This document shows positions 49,417-59,353 of a stretch of DNA of 64,000 nt, piece by piece. The notes beneath the pieces were generated by a model. It ran no database searches. It saw only the letters and a program-made list of their open reading frames with translations, and had not been told where the DNA came from. Position numbers and translations under genes: made by a program. The stretch is from Toxotes chatareus (taxonomy: Eukaryota; Chordata; Actinopteri; Toxotidae), in contig CM028903.1 in NCBI GenBank assembly GCA_016801885.1, positions 16,351,035 to 16,415,034 on the forward strand, in the 5' to 3' direction. The number at the start of each line of letters is the position of its first letter. The first letter of the stretch is position 1.

Positions 49417-49713
49417 ATGGTACTCCAAAGATCCTGTCCTCCTTCAGCGAGAAGGTGGTGAACCCAAACGAGCCCGTCTTCCTGGTCTGCAACGTCAAGG
49501 GCACGCCACCTCCCAGGTGCACCTGGTCGCTGGACGATGACCCCGTCATCAAAGACAGCCACCACCACCTGGGCCACTATGAGACCCACGAAGGCCATGT
49601 AGTCAGCCAGCTCAATGTGACACACACCCAGGTGCAGGACGGCGGGGTCTACCGGTGCACGTGCAGCAACTCGGCCGGGGTCGTGTACCACCAGGCTCGA
49701 ATAAACGTAAGAG
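49417..49713 (+). CDS. dscam: dscam exon D: Ig5, with extra cysteines and a His cluster
   Basis: This 297-bp phase 1-1 exon encodes Ig5. Landmarks are DGTPKILSSFSEKVVNP, VFLVCNVKGTPPPRCTW (first cysteine and core tryptophan), SLDDDPVIKD, QLNVTHTQVQDGGVYRC (second cysteine) and TCSNSAGVVYHQARINVRG. It matches DSCAM around human residues 402-500. Two cysteines are additional to the canonical pair: one two residues before the tryptophan and one two residues after the second canonical cysteine. A histidine-rich loop, DSHHHLGHYETHEGH, replaces a serine/isoleucine-rich stretch in human DSCAM. LNVT is a predicted N-glycosylation site. The donor is GAG|GTGCTT, chosen over a better-looking GTAAGA seven bases upstream because only this one keeps phase 1 with exon E. 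The exon is notably GC-rich. Confidence 0.96.
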
Positions 49714-50846
49714 GTGCTTGTCAAATCAGCTCCTCCAAGAACAACAATACACATACCTGTCTGTCTCTCTGTGTGTCTGTCTGTGTCTCTCTGTCCAGCT
49801 GGCTATCTGACATTTTACAGTAGATGAGTGCTGGTTGTTGGGGTCTGAAAATGTTTGTTGCATGACCTTTTTTTCTGGATTTTTTCCAGGTTTCTTTGCC
49901 TTTATGTGTGTCCTTATAATGATTTGTCACTTTCTCTTCATCTTCTTTTTTTGTCATCACTGCTCAGTAATTTTTAGTTCTAGTATTAAATATTTAATCA
50001 CATTTACATTTCCTTTTTACGTTGTTCTCCACTGATTGATTTTTGCCTCAGTTTTTGTGTTCTTTTTTTAATGGATTTTTTTTTCTTTTTCTCTTCTCCT
50101 TGAATATTTTTTAACATTCTTTTTCTCTCCAAATTATTACTGTGCTTCTCCTACATGCCTGTATTTTTAGGCCAAATGAATTATCCTGGTTTTCTGGGCA
50201 CAGGCGTATCTGGATATTGGGTTCCAGAATGGGCTGGTTTGTAAATAGCCAGAAGAAAAATATATTTCTTCTAGTTGCATGAATAGATTTATCTGTGATT
50301 TGCTTGTGTGTGTGAGTGTGAGTATTCATGTGTGTCTGTGTCTGTCTGCGTGTATTTACTCAAGCAGCTAATTCAGCTCTTCACGATCAGATGTTAAAGC
50401 GATTATTCTGTTTCCATTTTATAAGACACAGAGTGCATTACTGTTATGTGGGTGAGCAACAAGAGCCGAGTTATAAGTGTTAGTTAAACATTCTGTTTTC
50501 CTTCAGATGGTTAGCACACTTTAATCTGCTTGTCATTTCACCTCCTTCTACTTAGAGTTAAGCCAAAGATCTTGTGGTAAAACAAACAAAAGCTTTAAGC
50601 AGCAGTTTCCTTGCATATCTAAGTATTTTAGTGACCATATGTGAAGCTGAGGAGAGAGAGTTTTGACAGCAGCTGACCTCACCTTGTTTAAATCTTATTT
50701 GGAAAATCATGAGTCTGAAATGTACCGTTTTACTTACAAAAACAGAAAACACAAACACGCACACACACACACACAAATCATGCTTGTGATTTGATGTCAA
50801 CACCAATATCCATGAAATGTATTTCTCATTTTCTGTCACTTTGTAG
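49714..50846 (+). other. dscam: Intron D-E of dscam (1133 bp)
   Basis: Phase-1 GT-AG intron. It has a T-rich region at about 49865-50110 with CTTTTT-like runs, a short (GT) run near 50303-50340 and a short CA run near 50756-50775. There is no second Ig-like exon. The acceptor is TTCTGTCACTTTGTAG. Confidence 0.9.
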
Positions 50847-51119
50847 GCCGTGCCAGCATTCGTCCAATGAAAAACATCACAGCAATTGCTGGACGGGATG
50901 CCTTTGTCCACTGCCGTGTTATTGGCTACCCTTACTACTCCATAAAGTGGTACAAAAACTCTGCATTGCTCCCTTTCAACCACCGACAGCGAGCTTTTGA
51001 GAACAACGGCACACTGAAGCTGACTAACGTGCAGCAGGTGGACGCTGGCGAGTATAACTGCAAGGTGATGGTCCAACCCAACAAGATGGACTCTCAGAGC
51101 GTCCATGTTCGTGTGAGAG
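50847..51119 (+). CDS. dscam: dscam exon E: Ig6
   Basis: This 273-bp phase 1-1 exon encodes Ig6 and is the best conserved here. It reads ASIRPMKNITAIAGRDAFVH with the first cysteine in VHCRVIGYPYYSIKWY (core tryptophan), then LLPFNHRQRAFENNGTLKL, and the second cysteine in AGEYNCKVMVQP. It is nearly identical to human DSCAM around residues 501-592. PFNHRQ plus FENNGTLKL distinguishes DSCAM from DSCAML1, which has PDNHRQ and FENGTLKL. NIT and NGT are predicted N-glycosylation sites. The donor is a strong GAG|GTAAGT, and Gly is completed from exon D. Confidence 0.98.
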
Positions 51120-52874
51120 GTAAGTCTTATTGAGTTGTGCAGACAAAGCTGTAGGTCTGTAGTTCCACACTCTTAGCTCTCTGCAAAATCTAAGGCTACA
51201 CCTGTTAGCTTAGCTTAACTTGAGGGGGAAAACAGATAACTCCAAACTCCACCTACCAGCAACTCAACCTCACCTATGAGTATTTTATATTGCATTGTTT
51301 AATGTGTGGAAAATATGTGGGAAGTGTAAAAACTACAATTTGTGATTTTACGGGATGTTGTGTACAAGAGTGAAAATGCATGGCCAAGAAATATTCCTGC
51401 ACATAGCTCCCCATAAATCTGCAACAAATGAGACATACTGTGTTACTTAATGAGTGGATTTTCTAACTTTTATGCAGGCATACTAGCTGTTTAGCTGTTT
51501 CCAGTCTCAATGCTAAGCTATGTAGAGTTGTACTGATCTCCTGGTCCAACTTTTGCAAGAAAGCAAACATGTTTGTCTCTCACATCTATGCTTTTAACTT
51601 AACAATTTTGACTGAGTTCCATATTTTCTGCTCTAATAAAGAAAAATATAATGGAAAGTTTAAACTGGAAATGCTTAGCACATTCAGTGGCACTCCTCTT
51701 TTCTGCCCCCTGCTGACGTGTGTGTCTCAACATGGCCTCACTGGAAAAACCCATCATTAGATCTGTGAATAAATATAGGCACTCACACAGAAAGATAGAG
51801 ATAAAGTATATAAATAGATCTGACCAGACTTATAAATGAATCTACCTGATATTCCTCAGTACATTACTGTAGCTTATGAAGACTTTATCAGTGATATTAA
51901 AAGAGCTGAGTGACTGATCTCCACTAAGATCTTACAACATGTAATAGGTAATACTAAAAAGGGCTTCCATTCCCCATTTCCTTCCCTCGGTGCAGTATGT
52001 TAGGTTGTTGTCACTATATTACACTTTCCATGGAGCGAGGGAAGCAGAGGGTGAGAGAGAGTGAGAACGAAAAGAGAGAGTGATGATATAAAGCAACACT
52101 TCCCAGTGGTGCTATAGTGAGCGAGTGCATTTGTTAATTTACTCTGCTCATGCTTAAAATGCGGAAATGTCTTTGGGGATCCCTGGAGTCCATTATCTCC
52201 ACTTTGTTGTGAATTAAATAAGCTGCTAAAGTGCTGCTTATTTCACAGTTATTTGAACTCACTGGACACTCAAACACAGATGACTTGTGTGATGGCTGGA
52301 GATTTCCCAGAGAACAGAGCACAGGCAATTTGAATACATCTTATTGTAGAACTGTGATTATATTATGCAGCTAGATTGACTATGAGTGCTTGTTTTTTGT
52401 TTTTTTTTTTCTCTGAGTGCGTGCTATTGCTGTAATCAGGATTTTAGATCACCGGATAAAATGGTTGATTGATGTAGTAGCCAGCAGGTTAGTAGATTAA
52501 TAGATGCTTATTGATTAACAGACAAAAAAAAGTTCGCTGAGATTTCTTTCTCCAAACAGCCTAAATGAGTTATCTCAAAGTTATTTTTTTTGTTCTGTGT
52601 CTGTGTGCACTTGTAGCTTCTTTTTCTGAAAGGAACAAAATGTTCCAGTCTGAGAATGATGGGGAATTATTGCAGAACACTTTGCTATTCAGGTCTTTTG
52701 TGGTCTTTCAGTGACCTCTTTAAAGCAAGATAGTTAGAAGATTGTAGGATTACTCTGAAAAAAGGACACAGTACCTGCCACAGAATCCAGGGAATTAAGA
52801 TGGTCTTTGAAACTCAAGGCTGAAATCACATTTAATCCTTGCGTCTCTTTCTCTCTTTCCTCTTCTGTCTGCAG
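51120..52874 (+). other. dscam: Intron E-F of dscam (1755 bp)
   Basis: Phase-1 GT-AG intron. A foldback-type repeat occupies about 51185-51570. The remainder is AT-rich unique sequence with a GA-rich stretch near 52040-52080. The acceptor has a long pyrimidine tract ending TCTTCTGTCTGCAG. Confidence 0.9.
51185..51570. mobile_element. dscam: Percomorph foldback-type repeat, copy 2
   Basis: The sequence reads GTTAGCTTAGCTTAACTTGA, AACTCCAAACTCCACCTACC, AGTGTAAAAACTACAATTTG, GATTTTACGGGATGTTGTGT and GGCCAAGAAATATTCC, then in inverted order TAGCTGTTTCCAGTCTCAAT followed by GCTAAGCTATGTAGAG and GCAAGAAAGCAAACATG. The blocks GTTAGCTTAGC and GCTAAGCTA at opposite ends form the inverted repeat of the same family as 40713-40935. 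It is non-coding and decayed, and begins about 65 bp after exon E. Limits are approximate. Confidence 0.65.
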
Positions 52875-53153
52875 TCCCTCCCTATATTCAACCGTTTGAG
52901 TTCCAGCGTTTCACCATCGGTCAACGTGTCTTCATCCCCTGCGTGGTCATGTCAGGTGACCGGCCGCTGGACATCACGTGGCAGAAAGACGGACGGCCAA
53001 TCCCTGCCAGCCTGGGTGTGACGGTGGACAACATCGACTTCACCAGCTCACTGCGAATCTCCAACCTGACGCCAGACCACAATGGCAACTACACTTGCAT
53101 CGCCCGCAATGAGGCTGCTGCTGTGGAGCACCAGAGTCAGCTCATTGTTAGAG
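52875..53153 (+). CDS. dscam: dscam exon F: Ig7
   Basis: This 279-bp phase 1-1 exon encodes Ig7. It starts VPPYIQPFEFQRFTIGQRVF, has the first cysteine in FIPCVVMSGD, the core tryptophan in DITWQKDGRPIPASLGVTV, the motif NIDFTSSLRISNL, and the second cysteine in HNGNYTCIARNEAAAVEHQS. It follows human DSCAM residues about 594-686. NLT and NYT are predicted N-glycosylation sites. In insect Dscam1 the equivalent domain is encoded by a large array of mutually exclusive exons; here only one copy is present. The donor is GAG|GTGAGA. Confidence 0.98.
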
Positions 53154-53424
53154 GTGAGAAATCACAAAGGAACAGACCATATATCTGATGGCACCTAGTG
53201 GACTACTATAATCTGTAATATGTGTCCAGATTTTCATTTTAACCAATCCCTACAGCACCTAACTTCACTTATTAGTTCCTCCTGTCTTGCTGAAGGTAAA
53301 ATCCACTGGTGTAGCGTTTGGCTGGTATGAAAACCGGCAAACAGGTGCTCTATATTAAAGACACCCACAGTTTAATGTATCACTGTCAACTGTTGCTTAT
53401 TTCTGTGTTTGTGTCTATGTACAG
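53154..53424 (+). other. dscam: Intron F-G of dscam (271 bp)
   Basis: The shortest intron in the window, phase 1, GT-AG, with no repeats. The acceptor ends GTCTATGTACAG. Confidence 0.9.
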
Positions 53425-53544
53425 TTCCTCCTCAGTTTGTGGTTCAGCCTGAGGATCAAGATGGGATCTATGGGAAAACTGTAACTCTCAACTGCTCCGC
53501 TGAAGGCTACCCACCACCCACCATTGTATGGGAGCACTCCAAAG
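53425..53544 (+). CDS. dscam: dscam exon G: N-terminal part of Ig8
   Basis: This 120-bp phase 1-1 exon encodes the first half of Ig8. It reads VPPQFVVQPEDQDGIYGK and contains the first cysteine in TLNCSAEGYPPPTIVW with the core tryptophan, then EHSKG at the junction. It matches human DSCAM about residues 687-727 (PRDQDGIYGK and NCSAEGYP). NCS is a predicted N-glycosylation site. The donor is AAG|GTACAT, of moderate strength. Splitting of this Ig domain over two exons, unlike Ig3-Ig7, is also expected from the human gene structure as I recall it. Confidence 0.97.
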
Positions 53545-56500
53545 GTACATTAAGCACAACACAACATTACCCACTGTCAAGTGAACCTGCCAGCATTAAC
53601 AGGGAATCATAATTTGGAATTAAAAACAGATCACACTTTTGAATTCAACCTCACATAATAACAAAGCAGACTTTAGTCACCAGGATGATCTGCAAGCTAC
53701 CATTTTCCATGATTCAAGGCAATTAAACCCAGATTTAATGAATATAGTATCATAATACACATTATGTTTAACCCACACAAGACAAACTGCAATCACATAC
53801 AGTGGATATAAAAAGTCTACACAGCCATAATTCTAAAAGGTATGTTTGGTGCAAAAACAACACTGCACATCATCAAAAGAACACCATACCCACAGTGAAG
53901 CATGGTGGTGGCAGTATCGTGCTTTGGGGCTGTTTTTCTTTAGCTGGAACTGGGGCCTTGGTCAAGGTGGAAGGAATTATGAACAGTTCCAAATACCAGT
54001 CAATGTTGGCACAAAACCTTCAGGCTTCTGCTAGAAAGCTGAAGATGAAGAGGAACTTTCAGCATGACAACGACCCAAAGCATTTATTTATGCAACCACA
54101 TTATTTTAGTTTTTTATTTTTGCTTCTCCCAAAAAAAGATTTCAGTTTGTTTTTCAATTGAGTTGTAGAGGTTATAAGTCACATTAAAGGTGGAAAAAGT
54201 TCTGAATTGATTTATCTATACTGTAACTGTCTAGAATTTTTCAGCTCCATTGTGCATCCCATATCATGTGAGCACAGCATTAGGAGTTCAGTTTTTTAAT
54301 TGCTAAATGACCAATGCTCATCTTAAGACATGCAGGATAAGTCTTGCTGTAAAGTACAGCAAGAGATTGTAATAATAGATGATTCAAGATTCAAGTATAC
54401 AGCATTATGATAGTTTTCTACTGAGTTTCGATGATATTTCTGGTCTATATTGAACTGTAGTGATTGAAGGATGCATCATTCATGCAATCGTTAAAAATGA
54501 TATCAGTACAAACCTACGGTAAACGTGAAATGCTAAATCAAATAAAACAGATATTTTTTTGCAGAAACAAATGATGATTGACCTGTAAAGTATCAGAATT
54601 TCTGTATAACTGAAGTTCTAATTTCAGTCAGTAACAGCAGTTAACATTTAAGGATCATTTTGCAGTACAGTATTGTGTGTTGCTTGCTGGGCCACACCGT
54701 TAAGACACTCAGGTTGTGTATCTTAAAGCAGCTGTGTCTGAAGGTGAGTGCTGTACACAGCTGATGTGGCAGTAGTGCTGTTTTTGCAGGTGAGTGGGTT
54801 CCATTTGCTTCATCCACAGCCAGAACATATGTGTGTGTGAACGCACAGACACACACACAGCCATCTGCACTGAAAACATGGGCTGGGGGCTTACAGGGTT
54901 TCCACCTGCATCATTAGAGAATCATCAGAGAGCGAGACAGACACACGAAAAAAGACAGATATACGGAGACAGACAGAGCGAAGCAGACAGACAGGCAGGA
55001 AGGCAGCAGGTGAGTTCAGCCACTTGAGCAGGGAGAGGGGCCCCAGGTGTTTGCTCCATCATCCATATAACCAGGGATGAAAGCTTCACCAACAGAAGGA
55101 CAACAACCAATGAGGAGGGCTGCGTGTGTGTGTACTCGGCCCCATGATCAAAGGAATGAAAGAATCTGATCTGCCTTTTTTTTTTTTTTTTTTGTTTTAC
55201 CCTTTGATGGGATTTGTATGTGTGGGCGTGTGTGTGTGTAGATGTGAGACAAGCAGGCCTCATGCCTGATTAGCACTGTCTGACCAGTCCTGATCAGTAT
55301 AGAGAGATCAGGCTGAGTGGTGTGTGTGTGTGTGTGTGCTCACTCATAGTATTTGAAACAAGCTTTACCTATCCAGGGGGAAGCACCAAATGGTTCAGTT
55401 GATCAGACTGCAGGTTGGTTTAGTGGTGTTTGGGGCCTTGGTCACATATTTTTACCTCAGTTTTTTTTTTGTATCTTTCCTTTTCCTCCATAACAAGTTG
55501 TTGCAATATTATGATGGCAATGAAAATCACCCCAGAAAAAAAAGTTATTTTATTTTTTTTATATATCTCCAGGGTAGGTGGCTTGGGAAGCTATCATTTA
55601 ATTTGTTGTAAGCAGTGCAGTTTGTCCAGAGAATGACTGGCAGTCTGGCATGCTCTTACTGCAACAGAAGTAGCTGAGAGTCAGATGAGTGTCTCTGGGA
55701 GATATGGAACAGTAAGTAAAGGTCAACTGCTATTAGCATAACGACTAGCACTATTTGGCTATGCAAAATCCATAATTCAAGGAAGAACACATCTCCCTCC
55801 CTCTCCCTCTCTCTCTTAGAGCCAGGGGAGCAGGAACAAAGTCACCACTTGACCCTTTGCTAGCCACGGCCACTTGACTGCATTTTAATTAAAAAGCAAA
55901 AACCCACAGCTCACTAAATGGCCTAATCTCTACACGCTAACTTTAACACGAGCTAATGCAACGTCTGGCTCAGTTCACACGTGTTTAATACTACATGAGC
56001 AAGGTGGAATATGGTGCTATAATTACGATAAGACGAGACCGCTTTAAAGATGTTAGCCTCAGAATTCAGTGTCAGTGACATTTCCTGCAGATTTAAGGCA
56101 GCCATGGCAGAACGAGATGCTGTATTGTTTAACAGTAAAACAAGAGTGATTATATCATTTTCCATTAAAAAAGATAGCTATTAATTGCACGCAGGCAGCA
56201 AGCCAGAATATGTCAAAGATGCCAAGTTCAATTATTTCAATGACGTGTCAGTGATGGATTTCAAACGTCAGTCGTATTGGACTTTTGAGAATTGAAGATA
56301 GACGTGCAAAGCATCACTCTACAGATTCTCAAACCAGACAAATCCATGCCTTAAGATGAATCTGTCCTCGACTTAGATTACATCAAAGAGTTTATACAGA
56401 GGAATAAAGAGTCAGAAAAACAATCCTTGTCTAGCTACAGTAAACATCTTTGAATCTCACTGGCCAGTCCAAGTGCTGAAGGCCAGCAGCTATGCAAGGC

Positions 56501-56994
56501 CTCCCTGCTCTCCCTCTGCATGTTGTTCCGCTGCACCAATCTGCTGTCTTGTTAAACACGAGCATTATGTCTGTTCTGACTGCATCACACTAGCAGCTTG
56601 GTCCACTTCACTCTGCTCAGCAGCTGTTTGGCGGTTTAAGGATTTAGGCCTGGTGTTAAGAAACATGTTTACAATCCTCCCTAAATCTGACAGGCTTTGT
56701 CATCAAATCTGTAAACACAGATGCATGGCAAAATGAACGCACGCGCACACACACACTGATAAACTGGAGATCAACCTAGTGTTAAGTACTATATGCTGTT
56801 TTAGTGTCATGCATCTTTTTCTCTACTGAATTTTGCATATATGTGGGGATGTGTGTACATTTCTACATTCTGTATGAACTATACAAAGAGTCAGATATTA
56901 CATCTAAATGTTTATTTACTCGTTTATAAAAATGTTTCTACATTATGTCTCTCTCTCTCTCCTCCTTTGTCTTTTCTCTTCCTATTTGCACCAG
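53545..56994 (+). other. dscam: Intron G-H of dscam (3450 bp)
   Basis: Phase-1 GT-AG intron. It contains a deleted Tc1 element at 53798-54218, a CA run near 54841-54861, poly-T at about 55178-55192, a short (GT)n near 55320-55338 and otherwise AT-rich sequence without coding signals. The acceptor for exon H has a long CT-rich tract (about 56948-56990). Confidence 0.9.
53798..54218 (+). mobile_element. Internally deleted Tc1/mariner element with transposase remnant
   Basis: A left terminal repeat TACAGTGGATATAAAAAGTC (53798-53817) begins at a TA dinucleotide, the Tc1 target. It is followed almost at once by the catalytic-domain part of a Tc1-like transposase. The + strand frame reads KNTIPTVKHGGGSIV, LWGCFSLAGTGALVK and FQHDNDPKH, the last carrying the second catalytic Asp. 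The DNA-binding N-terminus and everything after this Asp, including the third acidic residue, are missing. The frame then runs into 3' untranslated element sequence ending near AAGTTCTGAATTGATTTATC. The right terminal repeat is lost. About 420 bp remain of an element normally near 1.6 kb, so it is inactive. It lies in the dscam sense orientation. Confidence 0.9.
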
Positions 56995-57174
56995 GTGCGG
57001 GCGTCCCCCAGTTCCAACCCATCCCTCTGAACAGCGGCTCTCGTATCCAGCTGTTGAGCAACGGTTCGCTGCTGATCAAACACGTGCTGGAGGATGACAG
57101 CGGCTTCTACCTGTGTAAGGTCAGCAACGACGTGGGAGCTGATGTCAGCAAGTCCATGTACCTCACCGTCAAAA
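56995..57174 (+). CDS. dscam: dscam exon H: C-terminal part of Ig8
   Basis: This 180-bp phase 1-1 exon completes Ig8. It reads GAGVPQFQPIPLNSGSRI, LLSNGSLLIKHVLEDDSGF, the second cysteine in YLCKVSNDVGADVSKS, and MYLTVK. It corresponds to human DSCAM about residues 727-785. Human has ALNGRIQV where this protein has PLNSGSRIQL, an insertion of two residues in a loop. NGS is a predicted N-glycosylation site. The donor AAA|GTAAGA leaves an A that the next exon should complete to Ile, matching the IPAMITS start of Ig9 in DSCAM. That exon is not in the window. Confidence 0.97.
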
Positions 57175-59294
57175 GTAAGAGCCTGCGTCAATAACAACTG
57201 ATGGGCAGTAATCAATTTTTATTGTAATGTGTGTCTTGGTGCAGCAACCAGCAGCCGTTAAAAAGGATACCCAGGTGGGGGGTTTTACAGATAGCTCCTC
57301 CTAAAGGTGATCGGCATTAATTTTGCATAAAATGGAAGGAAGGGAGATGCAGATCAGCAGATTCAACAAACAAGCTGTGCAAATGATGAGCAAACTGAGT
57401 CTGAGAGTAACAAATTTGGGTTATTATGCATCCAAAGCAGCCCCCTCACTGGCCGAAAAAAGCTTGTGATGAGCTTCAGCTTAATAAAAAAACTCTTTAG
57501 AAGCTAAGCAAAGCATTAAAAGGGTCATGATCCTGACTTGGCATGAGGTAAATCTGAAGACAGATTTGCATCAAAAGATCGTTAGGGAAGATGACCAAAA
57601 CTAGACCCATAGTACATCTGTTGAAATAGTGGTGGCTAATGTCCGTGCTCACTGTGACAATAAGAGAACAGTTTTTTGAACAAATGTGTCTGTATGCAGG
57701 CAGCTTATCCTCCTGTTCCTTTCCACTGAGCGTACGTGAGCACGTTTCTGTTTGTGTGAATGTGTGCACTGCCGTGTTCACTGTCCCCGAATACAGGTCT
57801 CCTGCTTCCACTGAGCATTAGCATGTAGCTCCCCTATAGAGCTAGGAGTGGCTCCTCATTTTCATGGTGCTTAGACATGAGTGGGGCTTATTTTCCCTTC
57901 GCTACTGTTATCAAACTGGAGCATGAGGAGCCCCGCTGACGGGCAGCCCCGCTCTCTGTCGCTATCACTTCTTCTTTTGGTCTGTGTGTATTTTTACATC
58001 AGTGTACACTCGTACGTCCACTCGATATAATCTGACTGTTTTATATAACTTGCTAAGCATGCATACAGTCTTAAATACTGTCATCACAGCCAATGTTGCA
58101 TATAAAAGAACATGAATACAGTTGCAGGGTACACACATTGAATGTAATATGAGTCTGATTGGGTGCAGCAGTAGAGGTTGGATGCTCTTAGAGTTCTTTA
58201 TCTAACCCTGACCTCCGACCTCTCTGTGGAAGAGCTGCCAAAAAAATTGTGTAGAAATCTCCTTCTGGATAAATCTTTTTGTTTTTTTATCATTAATATC
58301 AGCTGGCATGTTATGGATATTCATGTACCACTGTAATTAAGCCCTGCAGTGTTCAAGGCTGAGAGCCGCCACTGTGTGAAGCTGTCAGTGCTACAGCAGC
58401 AGGCTCAGATACGAACATGCTCTCTGTGTTTTCATAGGTCAGTCTGCTGACTGTAGCACCCAGTTGCTATGCAGCGAGTTGACCTATGGCTGTACTAACC
58501 TTTTTTGCCTCCATTTTCTACCAAGCGGAGAACAAACACTGTGGCTGCTGCAACAGTAGACTGAACTCTCAGTAGCACATCGAACTCCACATTTATATTA
58601 TGTTCCAATATAAATACATATATTTTTGAGAAACATATTCAAACTAAAGAAAACTACAAGCCAAACAATCTGCTGTGCCATACAGCAAAAAGTGTGGGTA
58701 ATAAATTGGAACTGCATTTGCTCATGATATGCTTGTGCTGTATCTAGTGGACTCCATTATAACAATAAGAGTCTTTCAGTGTCAAAGAGATGGCCTACCA
58801 CAAACAGGTTAGAGTGGGATGATATGATATATCAGTAATCCAATCAGCACTCTTGTTGCACTGAACAACAGTGCAGCTCTTCTTCCCTTCTCTCGTTCCA
58901 CACCACTGTATGTACGTGCTCTCTATGGTATGGTGTGGTATGGTATTGTAGGTGGGACAGTAAGCGATGCACATGTGTCAGTGCTGCAGGAGTTTATAAA
59001 CCCAGTCAAGCCTGGCATTGTGACCTACATTTTACTGGTGTGTGTATACACAGTTTACACCCACTTAAGGAAGATTAGATAAATCAAGATTAGAGGAATG
59101 TTGAAGTGTATTTCCACACTGATCAGACCCTTCTGCCACTGGACAAGTGGCCTGTATATAAGACGTGGTTTTGTAGGTGTGCATCTTGTAGTGATGTGGG
59201 AGATGAGGGAGTGTGAGAAGTAAACTGAGAGTACATGCATTGTTTCAGATTCACTGGTCTTTGTAGTCAGTTGTATCATCTACCAAAGCAGAGG

Positions 59295-59295
59295 A

Positions 59296-59351
<56 letters not shown>
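59295..59351. repeat. Compound (GT)n(GA)n microsatellite
   Basis: About 24 bp of GT repeats pass directly into about 33 bp of GA repeats. It has the same unit order as the tracts at 25505-25541 and 38007-38080. Confidence 0.95.

Positions 59352-59353
<2 letters not shown>

Noticed and set aside
49401..49823. 140-codon continuous frame at exon D
   Set aside because: The ends are intron read-through; the coding part is limited to 49417-49713 by splice sites and phase.
53802..54161. 119-codon open frame as a host gene
   Set aside because: It is a truncated Tc1 transposase joined to element 3' sequence, lacking the DNA-binding domain and the third catalytic acidic residue.
46639..57174. Assignment to dscaml1 instead of dscam
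   Set aside because: Several diagnostic segments (ITSTGALYI, SARL, PFNHRQ, FENNGTLKL, GVPQFQPI) follow DSCAM rather than DSCAML1.
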